DNA from: Typha latifolia
Lineage: Eukaryota > Streptophyta > Magnoliopsida > Poales > Typhaceae
Assembly: GCA_019914945.1 (NCBI GenBank)
Contig: CM034099.1
Location: 17,882,704 to 17,946,703, forward strand
Length of the DNA: 64,000 bases
Direction of reading: 5' to 3'
This document shows, piece after piece, positions 49,701 to 62,664 of the stretch (positions within the stretch are counted from its first letter, which is position 1; every line of letters begins with the position of its first letter). The notes under the pieces were generated by a model. It did not search any database and was not told where the DNA came from. It worked only from the letters and a program-made list of their open reading frames with translations. Both the position numbers and the translations under genes were made by a program.

Positions 49701-50926
49701 TTACATTATCTTTTGCAGTCATATTTATTGTTACTGAAGCATACAATATAGATACACAAGAAGACAACATAATTCTGAGGTAGTACAGAAAACTTTGAGA
49801 CAAATATGGTAGGATATAAATAGGCTTGAGCTGTAACATATAAATGCATAACACATATCTTGGTAACTTCTCAGTCACAAGGTGTTCGTTCATTTGCTAT
49901 AAGAATTTGATTTTTCTTTCTGATCCTTAGCTTTTCAACTAAATGCTTCACAACCTTTTTATTTTTTACTTCCGCTCCTTATCCTCTCAATGACTAGCTT
50001 CTCTATATGTTTTTCATTTTGATGAGTCCTGTTACTCAAGTATTGTGGGTATTATATATTTAAAGGGCAGACTGATTAATATTCAATTTTGAAAGAACTT
50101 TTCTTTAGATTAATACTGAAACTTCAGCTCGTCTAACTGGTAATCCATATCTTCTCGAGTTCTTCAGGTTCGAAAAATACCTTGCTGCAGAGGCTCTCCG
50201 GATAAATGAAAATGACACACAAAAAGCACTGGATCTTCTAACAGATCCTGAGAAGAATTGTGCTTTACAAGTACTTGATCTCTATTCCTAATCTCCTCTT
50301 TATTCCTCATATCGAGTGATCATCAACCAATCAATGTTATTTCATATCCAGAGCCAAATTGAGTCAAGGAGGAAGAGAATAGCAGCAGGGTCAAGTCTAA
50401 CAGCTGGAGATATTGAGGAAATCATATCCATGGGCTACGAAAGAGCAGCAGGTACTGAACCTCTGACTCGTTAAAATAATCAAACGATCAACTCTCCCAC
50501 AATCTTTACTTGAGTTATGTTATTGTAACATAATTGACCACATAGTTTATTGGAATTATTCCTCAGTCTGATCTTAATTTCGTCTCATTCCTAGTGATGG
50601 ATGCTCTGAACAATGTGCATACGAAAAAGGATTTGCTGAGAGTGCTTGGTGGAACAGCTACAGGTAACAATGACCAGCAAGCTGGTAGTAATCCACCAAC
50701 ACATGATCAAGCAGGCTCATCAGGCGCTGCAGCAAATAGTCTGGAAGATGATCATATGGATGGAGAAGAGCACTCTAATGATGGGAGAGACAAGGTAATG
50801 GAAAATGAGCTTGCAAACGAACTGACTGGGGATCCGTTAGCTGACTATGACATTGAGGTTGCGAACGAAGGAGAGGCCATAGCGGAGTACCTGTCCCTGC
50901 TGGAGTCAACCACCAATGCTTCATAG
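46747..50926 (+). CDS. NUB1-like protein with UBL and three UBA domains
   Basis: Eleven exons, 46747-47099, 47840-47962, 48058-48154, 48332-48367, 48453-48640, 48759-48861, 49166-49347, 49424-49501, 50168-50270, 50352-50451 and 50595-50926, close in phase into 564 residues. A ubiquitin-like domain sits at about 12-88 (WTVPMLRAEVAQRKG, NLICAGKLL). A helical, TPR-like middle follows (about 155-300). Three UBA domains carry the diagnostic loops MGMGYKERAAKRAL (about 311-324), LVSIGFEKYLAAEAL and IISMGYERAAVMDAL. The tail is acidic. This is the architecture of NEDD8 ultimate buster 1, which brings NEDD8 and FAT10 conjugates to the proteasome. The plant homologue is expected to act as a ubiquitin-like adaptor; its partners are inferred. 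A polyadenylation-like AATAAA lies at 51048-51053. It converges with CCB4. Confidence 0.88.
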
Positions 50927-51304
50927 CTTTCCTAAGCTTGGCATATAGTAAATTGCGTCATAAGAGCACCAATCAGTTGTAAATATGCTGGATATCACTG
51001 TGCCTTCTAATGTGGTTTCTTAAGACTTTTAAACTAGATCTTGATTGAATAAATCACCTGTGTTATGATTAATCAGAGAAAAAAATAATAATATTAAGAG
51101 CATTTATCAGCTGACTCGTATGTACATATATGTATATGCAGTTGTCTGTATTAGTCATTCAGCTAAAATTCTTGAAATGAAAAAACAAAATCATATGTCG
51201 CAGAATTTTCCGTTCATGTAGGGATCTGGTCATTTCCATATGTACAACAAATAAGTGAGATTAAAATGAACATGGTCAAACATCAAAGGCAGAAATTTCA
51301 GGGT

Positions 51305-54300
51305 CTAAGACTTTGACAATGTAGCGTCCAACTTCTCTGCAATCGAATTAATCCATGCCTGCAAGAAAGGATGACTTTGTAAGACATTTTGATCTTGCAT
51401 GCCATTTTGCAAGGGGAGTAATAGCAGAAAAATGATGGGAAAGTTGGAGATCATCAGAATACAATTAATTGACAAGTTAACATGGTCAAATAATTTTGAA
51501 AGCAAATAGTTGATATGGAAATCTCATTCTCCAAATAATAGACTTGCCTGATCAAGATTGGTGAAGCCCCTTACAGTGTCACCACCTACAATAGCAATTC
51601 CTCTGTCCCCGACTGGTTGTAAGATAAGAGCCTGGAAATAAAAAATGTTCATCAGCTGAACAGCAATGGAGAATGAGAAACATTTTGAGTACTGAGGTAC
51701 AGAGTATATCCTTTCTTAGGGACAATAATGGAAAGATGTATAGGACCATTCGCTATAAGCTATGACTGTTCTGTTGTCATTGTACAAAGAACATAAATGT
51801 CTTTTGAGTTTTGATTGTGCATCTGTGCATCACGAAACATGCACATGTTGAGCTAGAGACATACTTGAAAGGTTTGAACTTTGAACCCAAATTTTTCTAT
51901 AATGCAAGTGTGCAACCTTTACAAGTGATATTTTAGATAGAAACCTGCACTTTAGCTTATGATCTATGGCAGAAGCTCCTAAACAATAAAAATTAAGAAC
52001 TTTAATCCCAACTATCTTGTGTTGGCAATGGAAATTTTCCTCCATGCAACTATTTGGTGTAACTATGTATTTTTTAGTTCGTGCAGAGTTACTTACTCAT
52101 GAATAAGATCTTAAATACATTTTACAAACTAACACTCACTTATATACATTTTAGTCAAACATTGCATAAGATAAGTTATATAATAAGTTTTGGCTCAATA
52201 ATGCATAGATAAAAGAGTACGATAAATAATGCATGATTTCTAAACAAGATTCTATTAACAAAAATGACCAAAATATCCTCCTCTATGTACCTAACCCTTT
52301 TATGCTTTCCCTTCTTCCACTAACATGCAAAAATTCTAGTCGACTTGCATTTCTCCTTTTCATGCTCTCATTTTCTTCAAAAGGCTCAATTTTGCAATCA
52401 ACCATTAGTTTTGGCTTAAAATACTTGTGACCTATTAAAAATGACTAGCAAAACAATCATCTTTGCATAGCAAGTTGTAATTATTGATCTTAATTCTCTA
52501 ATTTAACTTCACACTATCTTTATGAGGACATTTTAGTCTTTTCATTTTAAAATGATCTTTCTAACCATACTTATTTACAGTTCAGTAATTAAACACACAT
52601 TCTTACATAAACTTATTCGAGATAATTGGTACAGTTTTATCCATGTTTTATAACTAAACAAAATGTGAATAAAATTACAGAGGTACTTCATTTGCATTTA
52701 AGATGTGCACATAAAATTATTCTTGTAATATATTATCCACAAATCAAAGGAGACCTATAACATCAAGTGCTATTATGTTCTTAGCCATTCCCAATTATGA
52801 ATTCCAAACATGGCCACGAGAAGATAGCCCTAATCTATGCCTTATACAATCACTTGTCATTCTACAATATGGTTTGGAAATTAAGAAGCATCACAGTTTT
52901 TTTTTTGCATTAGTAGTTGAAAAGAAAATTAAATATATTTGGGGAATGTAACTAACAGTTTCTGGAGAAGAGTGAAAAATGGCACCTGTGTGTTAGTAGG
53001 TAGAAAAGGTAGCTCAGATCTTCCAGGATAAAGAGAAAGATTTGCTAAGTAGCTTTCTGGAAGAAGGAATATTGTATATGCTGGATTACACAAAGGTTCA
53101 AGAAACTACCAGAAAGATGGATGTGAAACTATGAGTAGGACACATACGCTTTCCAGCTTCCATGACACTTTTGTAAAGTGATCCTTGGATCAATTTATGT
53201 GCATCCACATCTACTGCCTCACCGTCTTCTTTAGGAGACTCAGCTGCAATCCCAATTTGGAGAAGGCAGTCACCTCCATGCATGACAACTAAAGATTTAC
53301 AACAAGTCGCAGCTGAAAGAGATTTCCATGCCCTGATCACAAATAAAATAATTAGGCAAGAAAACTCAATGCTTCTCAAAAGGATATAGAAGTCAGAAAA
53401 TACTGGAACGGAAATCAACCACTGATAATGGAAATTCTTTTGTCCAATCAAGCACTGATAATGGAAAATTCTTTGTAAAATAATATGCATATCTAATAGT
53501 AATCTGTTTAAAGAAACTTCTTGATAGTAACAGACAGTAAGAACTATGAAATGATCATGGAATAACTGAATAGCATAGCAAGCTACAGCTGCAAACTGAT
53601 CAACCTGATTTCAACTAATAAAGTATAAATGGAAAGGCCTAAGTTTGTGGAGAGTTCTGTTCATACTTAGGGAGTAATTGTAATTATCAGCCCACTATAA
53701 TGAAATATTCATATCTTACTAGGATAAATGATTTTATATCAAAATCACTGACATCTACTAATGATGTAATCCACCAAAAAATGATAGTCAATTGATACTA
53801 GCATCTACAGATAGTGGAACAAATTGTTTGGCTTGATTAGGTTTAGATATTAAAGCTCTATTGCCAAGAAAGAAATATTTACTGCAAAGCAAAGGAACCA
53901 TGAATAGATACCCACAGTATTCATGCAAGCAAGTTATCGGCAATGTACATTTTTTTCCGTGCCGCATGGCATGAGGGACAACCATAACTCATGCCAAACC
54001 TACTTGACAAAGTTCAAGTATTAGACAACCTCAAACACTAATTTTTTTTTCCAAAAGCTAAATCAAGAGCAGCTTCTTTTGAATATGTAACCAACTTACA
54101 TGATTACATGATGAATGCTAAAAACTACACAAAAAATAGTTAACATATTCTTATTCAATACTGATAGAATAGTAGAAAACTACTTCCAATGTTGCTAGAA
54201 AATAAGTAATACCACATCAACTCAATAACTGCATGATGTGCAATACCAGATTTTATCCGTTCACATTCAACACCATGAGGAACCACCTGATATCAAGTCC

Positions 54301-55301
54301 AGGAAGAAAGTCAAGAAAATTCTGGAAACTGTATGCATGGAGAATGAACTAAGTCAAAAGAAAAAGGAGTCTAATATACACCAAGTTTCTTACCGGCGAA
54401 ATAAGTTTTGGTCGGATTGACAGCCATACAAGGCCAGTGAGAAGATCAGTTACAGCCAAAGAAAGAGTTAATATATCTGCCCTCGACTGTGAACTTTTTC
54501 AAAGAGAAAAAATGTCCACAAATTAGTGGAAATGCCAAATCATACTACACCAATATTCAGAAATGATGAAACCTATTTTATTGTAACAACAAGCTAAGAA
54601 GTAGAATCATCAATATATGCTGTACAATTCTAGCAGAAAAAACAAAGAATAGATGAGTAGAAGAACATAACAATATATTTGCTTCCTCTGAACTTTTTCA
54701 ATTTAAACGTAATTTGGTATGAACAAAAGAGGCCATGAGCCATCCTCTTAAATGCAACAGTTTCGTATTAACCTGTTCAAAGAATAAGATGATAATTTTT
54801 ATGGTTTTTATTAAACTCTGTTCCCCCAACTAAAATTACAACAACTCTACATCTAAAAATTTGCAATTGATCACAAAAAAAGTGGTTATAGAAAGGGAAG
54901 ATATACCTTGAAGCATCCGCAACGGGAGCGATTCCCGAGAAGGCACGGTTAACAAGAACAGCAAGGAGGGAAACGCCGCCCGCAAAGATTGGCAAGCTCC
55001 GAACCAAACCATCGTTCCCCGAGACCCATTCTTCCACCAAATCCCGACGAGGTTTCGGGCCTCTATACATTCCCTTCGCCCCCAAAACGCACAGAAATTA
55101 CCCCCCAAAAGAAAGGATAAGACTAGAGAGAGATAGAGAGAGAGAGGATACCCGAGACGAAGCTGAGGGAGGCGCAGGAGATGAGGAGGAGAAGCCTTTA
55201 ACGGCAAACGAGCACGGGAGCGGCGTGAGGCGGCGATGGAAATACGGGGTGAGAGGTAAAGAGGAGAAGGGTTTGACTCGCAGAAGGCCGCCGGCCTCCA
55301 T
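51305..55301 (-). CDS. CCB4: CCB4, cofactor assembly of cytochrome b6f
   Basis: Eight minus-strand exons, 55301-55152, 55073-54907, 54493-54394, 54286-54213, 53332-53148, 53080-52986, 51631-51548 and 51358-51305, join in phase into 302 residues. The first 50 are Ser/Pro-rich, as in a chloroplast transit peptide. Two membrane spans follow (about 77-95, LPIFAGGVSLLAVLVNRAF; about 113-133, LTLSLAVTDLLTGLVWLSI), separated by the conserved SGIAPVADASSSQSRAD. The C-terminal part includes VVPHGVECERI, ATCCKSLVV and YPGRSELPFLPTNTQ. These fit the CCB2/CCB4 (DUF2930) family, and CCB4 best. CCB proteins attach the haem ci group covalently to cytochrome b6 at the thylakoid membrane. The exon 7 donor is GC rather than GT. 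Exon boundaries at 55073 and 54213 are less certain than the others. Confidence 0.82.
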
Positions 55302-55474
55302 TAGCGAGAGCTCTCGGAGAGCTGGGACAACGGTGGTTAGCGGAGAGAGTTATCGCGGATTTGGGCGGGGTACCGTGCCTTTTAACGCCCTCACATGTGT
55401 GGTACTCCTCCTGCTCACTGCTCTGGCTCTCACTACCCCTCTCGTGCTAAAAGTTTAATTAATAAAGAGGCCGG

Positions 55475-55516
55475 CCAATAGCCAATAGCCAATAGCCAAT
55501 AGCCAATAGCCAATAG
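55475..55516. repeat. (CCAATAG)6 tandem array upstream of CCB4
   Basis: Six exact CCAAT boxes at 55475, 55482, 55489, 55496, 55503 and 55510 with a strict 7-bp period. The array lies 174-215 bp upstream of the CCB4 ATG and in reverse orientation to it. CCAAT is the core bound by NF-Y complexes. The repeat may be a simple minisatellite, a functional binding array, or both. Confidence 0.9.
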
Positions 55517-55519
55517 GCG

Positions 55520-57100
55520 TCAAGCTGGGCTTTGTTTTCCATTCAACCCACGGGTTTCTACTTTCTACGCTTCTTAAGGCTCTAGCTGGGGGCTCAGAAT
55601 AATTAGCCCCCTTATTTTTTTTCAACTATTTATCGCGCCACCCTCGGGCTCATCATCTATTATATGAAAAGTGTCAGGCATGGATCAGCTTTGATCAAGA
55701 CTCTGGTTCAAACAGTCGACCCAGAGCCCTGATCCTTGAGGCCATTTGACACGTGTGTGCATCTGGATAAGTTGGACCATTTGCTTGTTTATGCCAAGAA
55801 ATAAAGAGTTCGAGGAATTAGCTTATTTATGCCAAGAAATAATTCTATTGAAGTCCAACGACTTGGACGACTTGGAAAGTATATAAAAGTTAGGTGAGAC
55901 GATCAACGATATCCACTATCTACTCAATACTTTACAACCCGGATAAAGGAAGTACCGAGAAAAAGGAAGTCCCGTCATCTCGTACCATCAACTTCGCGGC
56001 ACAAGGGAAACCCTATCATTCATTATCAATCAATTAAAAAACTCGGAGCAGATGACAATTTGCTTGGTTTATATCTTCAAGCGTTATAAATCTCGCCTCA
56101 AGAAGCTCTTTGAATATTTCTCGTGTCCCCCGTGGGACCCGCTTAGTGATTCTCACACGGTTTCAACTGCTCCTCGCCGAGAAGACGATACGAGACGAGA
56201 AGGTATGGTATGCTCGATATTTCCCAGGGCATCATAATAAAACGGATTAGCGAGACGAGAAGAGATATATCATTTTATTTTATTTTTTTACATTTATAAT
56301 AAACGAATTTATACGTATCTGTTTCTAGAAGTAACATGTGGATCTGAAATTACCTGGAAGAAAAGAACCAAGTGCGAGTCACGTGATGCTCCAGAAACTA
56401 CAGTTCCACGTTTTACCTAATTTAAAATAAGTTAGTTGTATTTTTTTTTATAAATAATAATAATAATTTTCTATAATTGAGACGCATACTTTGAAAATGC
56501 TCTTCTGGGAAGAGGAGGACAATAACTCTGGCCTGAGTCGTGCAACGATAACATACAAGAGAAGTATCTTTAAATATGCCGATTAGGTTGATATATAAAA
56601 AGTCTTTGACGAGAAACAAAGCGTCTCTCGTCTCGAGTAGGTACCTACCTAGTCATAAAGGTAATAATCTCGCGCTTTTTTGTCATCTCATCTCGCTGCT
56701 CGAAGTCTTCTTAAAAGGCCTGGTCCTTATTTTGACGTGGGACCCACTCCTCGAGGGTGTGCACTCCATGAAGCGAGACTTGTGCGGTTCACGTGATTCT
56801 GACCCGCTCCCCAAGTCCAGAACCAGTGGCATTCTCCGTTATTATTTTTACCCCCACCCCACCCCACCCCCCCAAAAAAAAAAATTAAGATTACTTCCTC
56901 TAGTCCTCGTCTTTATCCATTAATGCCGGTGCGATTCGCGTATTTCGCGGCCATGCGATCGATCTAACATTTCCGCGCTGACGTGGTCGTTCTTTTGGCG
57001 CTCTTATCAACTTAAATTGGCTTATCATTCATTTGCTGATAAGTGAACTGACTTATCATCGATAGGTTCATGGCCGTATTGACATTCACGACTCTCTCCC
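55520..57100. other. Upstream region of the TOPLESS-family gene
   Basis: No coding region recognised. It contains a 17-bp direct repeat TTTATGCCAAGAAATAA at 55788-55804 and 55826-55842, a TATA-like motif near 55878, scattered CACGTG-type cores (near 56380 and 56790), repeated GAGACGAGAAG, and an I-box cluster at 57003-57057. Part of 55660-56050 looks like the promoter-bearing end of a retroelement LTR, but this could not be proved. Confidence 0.5.
57003..57057 (+). promoter_or_regulatory. Four I-box (GATAAG/CTTATC) motifs before the TPL TATA box
   Basis: CTTATC at 57003, 57021 and 57052, and GATAAG at 57038, all within 55 bp and 48-102 bp upstream of the TATA box. I-boxes bind MYB-like and GATA factors and are typical of light- and clock-regulated plant promoters. 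Confidence 0.5.
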
Positions 57101-57104
57101 CGCC

Positions 57105-57112
57105 CTATAAAG
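57105..57112 (+). promoter_or_regulatory. TATA box of the TOPLESS-family gene
   Basis: CTATAAAG at the expected distance from the likely start site (about 57135-57145), followed by a CT-rich leader. Confidence 0.6.
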
Positions 57113-57244
57113 CCGACAACGCTGCATCGCCGATGGGATATTTCTCTTCTTTTCTCTCCTTTTTCTTGCTATTATTTGCTCCACTAATTAGTCTTCGCAG
57201 CTCGCTGTAGTCTTCTTTTGGATCGATCTATTCCTGAGCAGGAG

Positions 57245-57668
57245 GTAAACCTTCGATTTTTCCCCCGTTTCTTCAATTTTTTTCTTGTTATTTTGAAACC
57301 TGCGGAAATTTCCTTCTTTTAAAAAAAAAAAAATTCTCGCCTTTTTTACGAGCCGTCCATCCTTCCCCTCGTCGGGTTTGAAGGATTTCTTGGTTCATTG
57401 ATCCTCCTAAACCCTAGATTTTGGCGTTGGTTCCGGTATATGAGCTAGATCTAGGTTGTGAAGCAGAGAAGGGGTTTTTTTAGGGTGTTAGAAGTAGGTT
57501 TCTTTGTCTCTTGTAGTTTCGGTTCGGTTTGATATGCGGGTGAGAAGGACCGCTGCACAAATTGGATATTTAATTATTGTATGGTGAAAAATGGTTGATT
57601 CTTTTGCTTAAATTCTCGAATTCTTTTAAGAGCTCTATTTACTTGTTAGGGTTTTGTTCGAAATTTAG
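57245..57668 (+). other. 5' UTR intron of the TOPLESS-family gene
   Basis: A donor, GCAGGAG|GTAAAC, at 57245 and an acceptor, AAATTTAG|G, ending at 57668 define a leader intron 28 nt before the ATG. The interior is T-rich as expected. Leader introns are common in this gene family. Confidence 0.55.
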
Positions 57669-57695
57669 GTTTTTGACGTGGGATAGGAGGCGACG

Positions 57696-60600
57696 ATGTC
57701 GTCACTTAGTAGGGAACTGGTTTTCCTGATCCTACAGTTTCTCGATGAGGAGAAGTTCAAGGAGACTGTTCACAAGTACGCCTCTATTATCAAAAATTCC
57801 ATCTTTGGCTTTTTTCTATTGTGCTTTTTCTCTATTTTTTGTTACTACTTTTGTTTGTGTCTTTATTTGCAGGCTTGAGCAAGAATCGGGTTTTTATTTT
57901 AATATGAAGTACTTCGAGGATGAGGTGCAGAATGGGAACTGGGATGAGGTGGAGCGGTATCTTTCTGGCTTCACCAAGGTAGATGATAATCGGTACTCAA
58001 TGAAGATCTTCTTTGAGATTCGGAAGCAGAAGTATCTCGAGGCATTGGATAAGTATGATACGGTGGTCAATCTTCTTTCTGTGATGTCCATTGCAGTTTC
58101 TCTACATTGATATGCTACATGCTGATTTTAACTTCTTTAACGTAGGCATGATCGAGCAAAGGCGGTTGAAGTCCTTGTCAAGGATTTGAAGGTCTTTGCA
58201 TCTTTTAATGAGGAGTTATTTAAGGAAATTACACAACTATTGACTTTAGAGAATTTTAGGTATTAGATAATTCTTCTCCTATCCTCAGTCCTTGGCTATT
58301 GTTGCACTAGATGAATGATTGAGTATGCGCATTTTGAATCTTTTTCAGGGAAAATGAGCAGCTTTCCAAGTATGGTGATACAAAGTCAGCAAGAGCAATT
58401 ATGCTTGTTGAGCTCAAGAAGCTGATTGAAGCAAACCCTCTATTCCGTGACAAACTCCAGTTTCCCAATCTAAAGAGTTCTAGGTTGCGTACTCTTATAA
58501 ACCAAAGGTAAGAATTAGTTAAACATTATCTTTAAATGTAGTCAACTTCTACTAGTATTGTCATTTTCCATTCTTGATATTCACAATGTCTGTTTTAGCT
58601 TCCAATAAGTCTTGATTGTGAAATTCTCCGCTTCTACTTTGTTTTTTTGGGATTTGCAAGTTGATGTGTTAGTCAGTTGGGGCAGTTTGGTTAGAGATGG
58701 TCACCTACTAAATGTATACTTTTCAATGTGATTCGTGAGGGAATGATAAGTGGAAGCCACAAAAAATATACAAAGTAGTGAGTATACTTGGAGCATCTTC
58801 ATTGGTATTCCCTTTAGAGATCATCATGAAGAATATATGTATAATATCATTATTTTCACTTTCGAATGAGTAACCTTTATTTTCTAATAGTTGGCCTGCG
58901 ACCTTATGTTTTTGGTTTTCCAGTAGCATTGTTCGCCATATCAAGAAGATACTTGGCAGGAATGTTGATAGTATTTTTCTCCATAAATAATGGAAAATAT
59001 TATTCGGGAAATTGCTCACTTTACTAAAGTTTACAAAGTCCTAGCATCTAGTGTTTTCTAAAATATATTTTGGTTATTTGTAGATTATGGCCTCTAGGCA
59101 TGATCCATCATGTGTGCATTAATCTTTAGAGCCTTATAGGATTATTAAGCGTTTTACTAACTATTTTAGAAAAAAAAAATATAGTGCATTTAAGTAGAAA
59201 TTAATACTGGCAAATAAGATTAGAGTCGCTTAAATCTTTCGTATTTATGTGGTAGTTATATATTGATTTCGTGGTGAACAGACCAAAAGGAGTATGGGAA
59301 TATATGTGCTGCTAGCATGCGTTACCTTCTCTAGTGCATTACAGCATGCAGAAGTTTAGCTTTTGTAGTCATGTGCTTTAGCAATGCATAGAGGGATCTC
59401 TTAGGCTTGTTTCATTGTATAATTAACTGTATTTTCTCCTACAAAAATTGATAGAGATATATATGATCTTGCAGCTTAAACTGGCAGCACCAACTTTGCA
59501 AAAATCCCAGGCCAAATCCTGATATCAAAACCCTTTTTGTCGATCATTCTTGTGGACAACCAAATGGTGCACGTGCTCCATCACCAGCAAATAATCCGTT
59601 ACTTGGATCTATAACTAAAGCAGGAGGTTTTCCTCCATTGGGTGCACATGGGGTAATTTAGCTGATTTTATCTGCTTGCTACAATCTTTTGCTGAATTTA
59701 GCACAAATATGTGATTTGGTGTTGTTGTCAGCCTTTTCAGCCTCAACCTGCTTCAGTTCCCACACCCCTGGCTGGTTGGATGTCCAATCCTCCACCTGTC
59801 ACTCATCCAGGCGTCTCTGGTGGATCTATTGGGCTTGGCGGTCCTACAAATTCTGGTATTTCAATTTACTTGATGATAGAAATAGAAGATGGCAAGACAC
59901 TATAATATTTTGAATTTTATTAATGGATTAATTTCATTCGAACTTCTTGAGTAAGTTAATCTGAACTTTTGAATGCTATTTGTAGCTGCAATGTTGAAGC
60001 ACCCTAGAACACCTACCAATCCTGGTGTAGATTACCCATCAGCAGATTCTGATCATGTATCCAAAAGATCTAGGCCTATGGGGATTTCTGATGAGGTATG
60101 CTGGTGTTTGTGCTCAAGTTAACATCCATTTTATTCTTCTGGTTATTGATTATCTCATCTGGTTTGGTGCTTGTTTGTTATCCTACACTGAATGGTACCT
60201 GATGATTCAATACTTAACCCAGGTAAATCTACCGGTAAACATATTGCCAGTTACCTATCCTCAGAGTCATAGTCAGATTATGCACACACCAGATGACTTG
60301 CCCAAAACTGTCGCACGGACATTGAGTCAAGGCTCAACTCCCATGAGCATGGATTTTCATCCAATTCATCAGACTATTCTTCTTGGTGTGTTTTTCCTCA
60401 CAAATTTTCATTCTCTCCCTTCATTCCATTTTGAGGTTCGTGAGTTCAGTACTTTCTTTTATGATTGGTTCTTCAAGATGATTCTTTGTGTTTCTGCTAT
60501 GCATTAGTTGGTACAAATGTGGGTGAAATTGGACTGTGGGATGTTGGTACCAGAGAGAGACTTGTTTTACGGAGCTTCAAAGTTTGGGAACTTGGACAGT

Positions 60601-62664
60601 GTTCTGGGGCCCTCCAGGTTTGTCCAATATGACATGTAATCTAATGAAGTATAGTTTTCTGTTGCCGTACCTTTTCTCTTGTAGTTCACAATAAATTGAA
60701 ATAGTCTTCTATGTACTCAGTCTGCTCTAGTTAAGGATCCTGCTGTATCAGTTAACCGCATAATATGGAGCCCTGACGGTTCCTTGTTTGGTAAGCTTAG
60801 AAAAGCCAGAAGTCCTTTTTAAGATAGCACATTTTATCAGGTGTCATAATACCTCCTCGCCATGTAGGTGTTGCCTATTCAAGGCATATTATACAAGTTT
60901 ACTCATATCACGGTGGCAATGACATCAGGCAGCACTTGGAGGTAAGAGATTTAGCAGTGACCAATATCGCTTCTTTCTTCTTTGATTCTCTCTACTTCTA
61001 TGCGATAGCTCCTTCTGTAAATTGATTGATTCTGGCATGTGATTTGCAGATTGATGCTCATGTTGGTGGAGTCAATGACATTGCATTTGCCCATCCTAAT
61101 AAGCAACTATGTATAATAACCTGCGGAGATGACAAGACAATCAAGGTTTGTTTCTTAACTGTGGTAGCACCCCAATTCACTCAGAAATGTACCTGTTACC
61201 GTATATGTTTTATATGTATGCTTAAAGAATGTTTGTATTTATCTGTGCATGCTTAAAGCATCACTAATGGACAATTTCATATTGTTAGGTGTGGGATGCA
61301 ACTAATGGAACCAAACTGTATACCTTTGAAGGTCATGAGGCACCTGTTTACTCTGTTTGCCCACATTACAAAGAGAACATCCAGGTAACTGATGCATAAA
61401 TGATCATATACTAAGGTCTGCTAAACCAAATTTATGTATGTGTCAGATTATTGATATTATATCTTCTGTTAACATTTCCCTTGTATTGTGCAGTTCATTT
61501 TTTCAACAGCTTTGGATGGAAAGATAAAGGCATGGTTGTATGACAATTTGGGATCTAGAGTGGATTATGATGCACCTGGCCACTGGTGTACTACAATGGC
61601 TTATAGTGCAGATGGTTCCAGGTTTATTTTTTCAGATAGCGGTTCTGCATTTAACCTAATTTAGGCACTCCTCTGGTTTATAGTTCATGAATGACTTATC
61701 TTTCCACTCCTTTGTTCTAGGCTCTTCTCTTGTGGGACCAGCAAAGAAGGGGAATCATTCATCGTGGAATGGAATGAAAGTGAAGGAGCTGTGAAGAGAA
61801 CATATCAAGGATTTCGAAAACGATCCTTGGGCGTTGTCCAATTTGATACTACAAGGAACAGATTTTTGGCTGCTGGTGATGAATTCCTGATCAAGTTTTG
61901 GGATATGGATAACACTAATCTTTTGACAACTATTGATGCTGAGGGTGGCCTACCAGTAAGTCTTTTATAGAACTTAATGATCACTGCATAAATTTGTGTG
62001 GATGCAAGAAAAAGATATCAAGAACTTCTTTGCATTGATTATTGTTTTCTTGTTCTGTTAGGCTAGTCCACGGATACGCTTTAACAAGGAGGGCACATTG
62101 TTGGCTGTTTCTACTCATGATAATGGGATCAAGATCTTGGCAAATACTGATGGGCTTCGGTTGTTGCGTACATTTGAAAATCGTTCTTTTGATGCTTCCA
62201 GGACTGGTTCAGAGACAGTTACAAAGGTAACCATCTTAGCTGTAAAATCATCTGTGAACTCTGATGAGAATAATAACACAAATTGCTATATGATACAGCC
62301 TATAGTGAACCCATTATCGGTTGCTGCTGTTGCCACAAGCTCAGGAATAACAGATAGAGTTGCTCCTCCAGTGCCTATAGCTGGAATGGTTTGTTTTAAT
62401 CTTGGATCTTTTTTCATTCTATTATTTATGCTAATATTAATTCTGTATCATTTAATTTTCCAAGTTCATGAATTTCCATATACTCCAGTATTGCACTAAC
62501 TTGATCAAATTTGGTAGAATGGGGATGGCAGAAACTTGGTGGATGTAAAGCCTAGAATAACTGACGAATCAATGGATAAATCAAAGATTTGGAAGCTTAC
62601 TGAAATTAATGAACCAATTCAGTGTAGATCTTTGAGGCTTGCAGATAATTTGAGGACAAGCAAG
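57696..62664 (+). CDS. TOPLESS-family transcriptional co-repressor (3' part beyond window)
   Basis: Eighteen exons are visible: 57696-57775, 57873-58052, 58146-58259, 58349-58507, 59475-59652, 59732-59855, 59986-60095, 60223-60385, 60508-60617, 60721-60790, 60868-60941, 61050-61145, 61289-61384, 61494-61621, 61721-61955, 62062-62226, 62299-62388 and 62518-62664. They give 773 in-phase residues, about two thirds of the usual 1130. An N-terminal LisH (about 4-36) and CTLH (about 34-92) form the TOPLESS domain that binds EAR motifs. A Pro-rich linker follows (about 210-290, FQPQPASVPTPLAGWM), then WD40 blades from about 350 (for example IGLWDVGTRERL, CGDDKTIKVWDATNG, IKFWDMDNTNLL). These proteins tether histone deacetylases to auxin, jasmonate and developmental repressors. 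The last visible exon ends at a good donor; the following intron runs more than 1.3 kb past the window edge. Confidence 0.93.

Noticed and set aside
55660..56050. Possible solo LTR upstream of the TOPLESS-family gene
   Set aside because: It has a TATA-like motif and LTR-like composition, but I could not define paired TG…CA ends or a target duplication.
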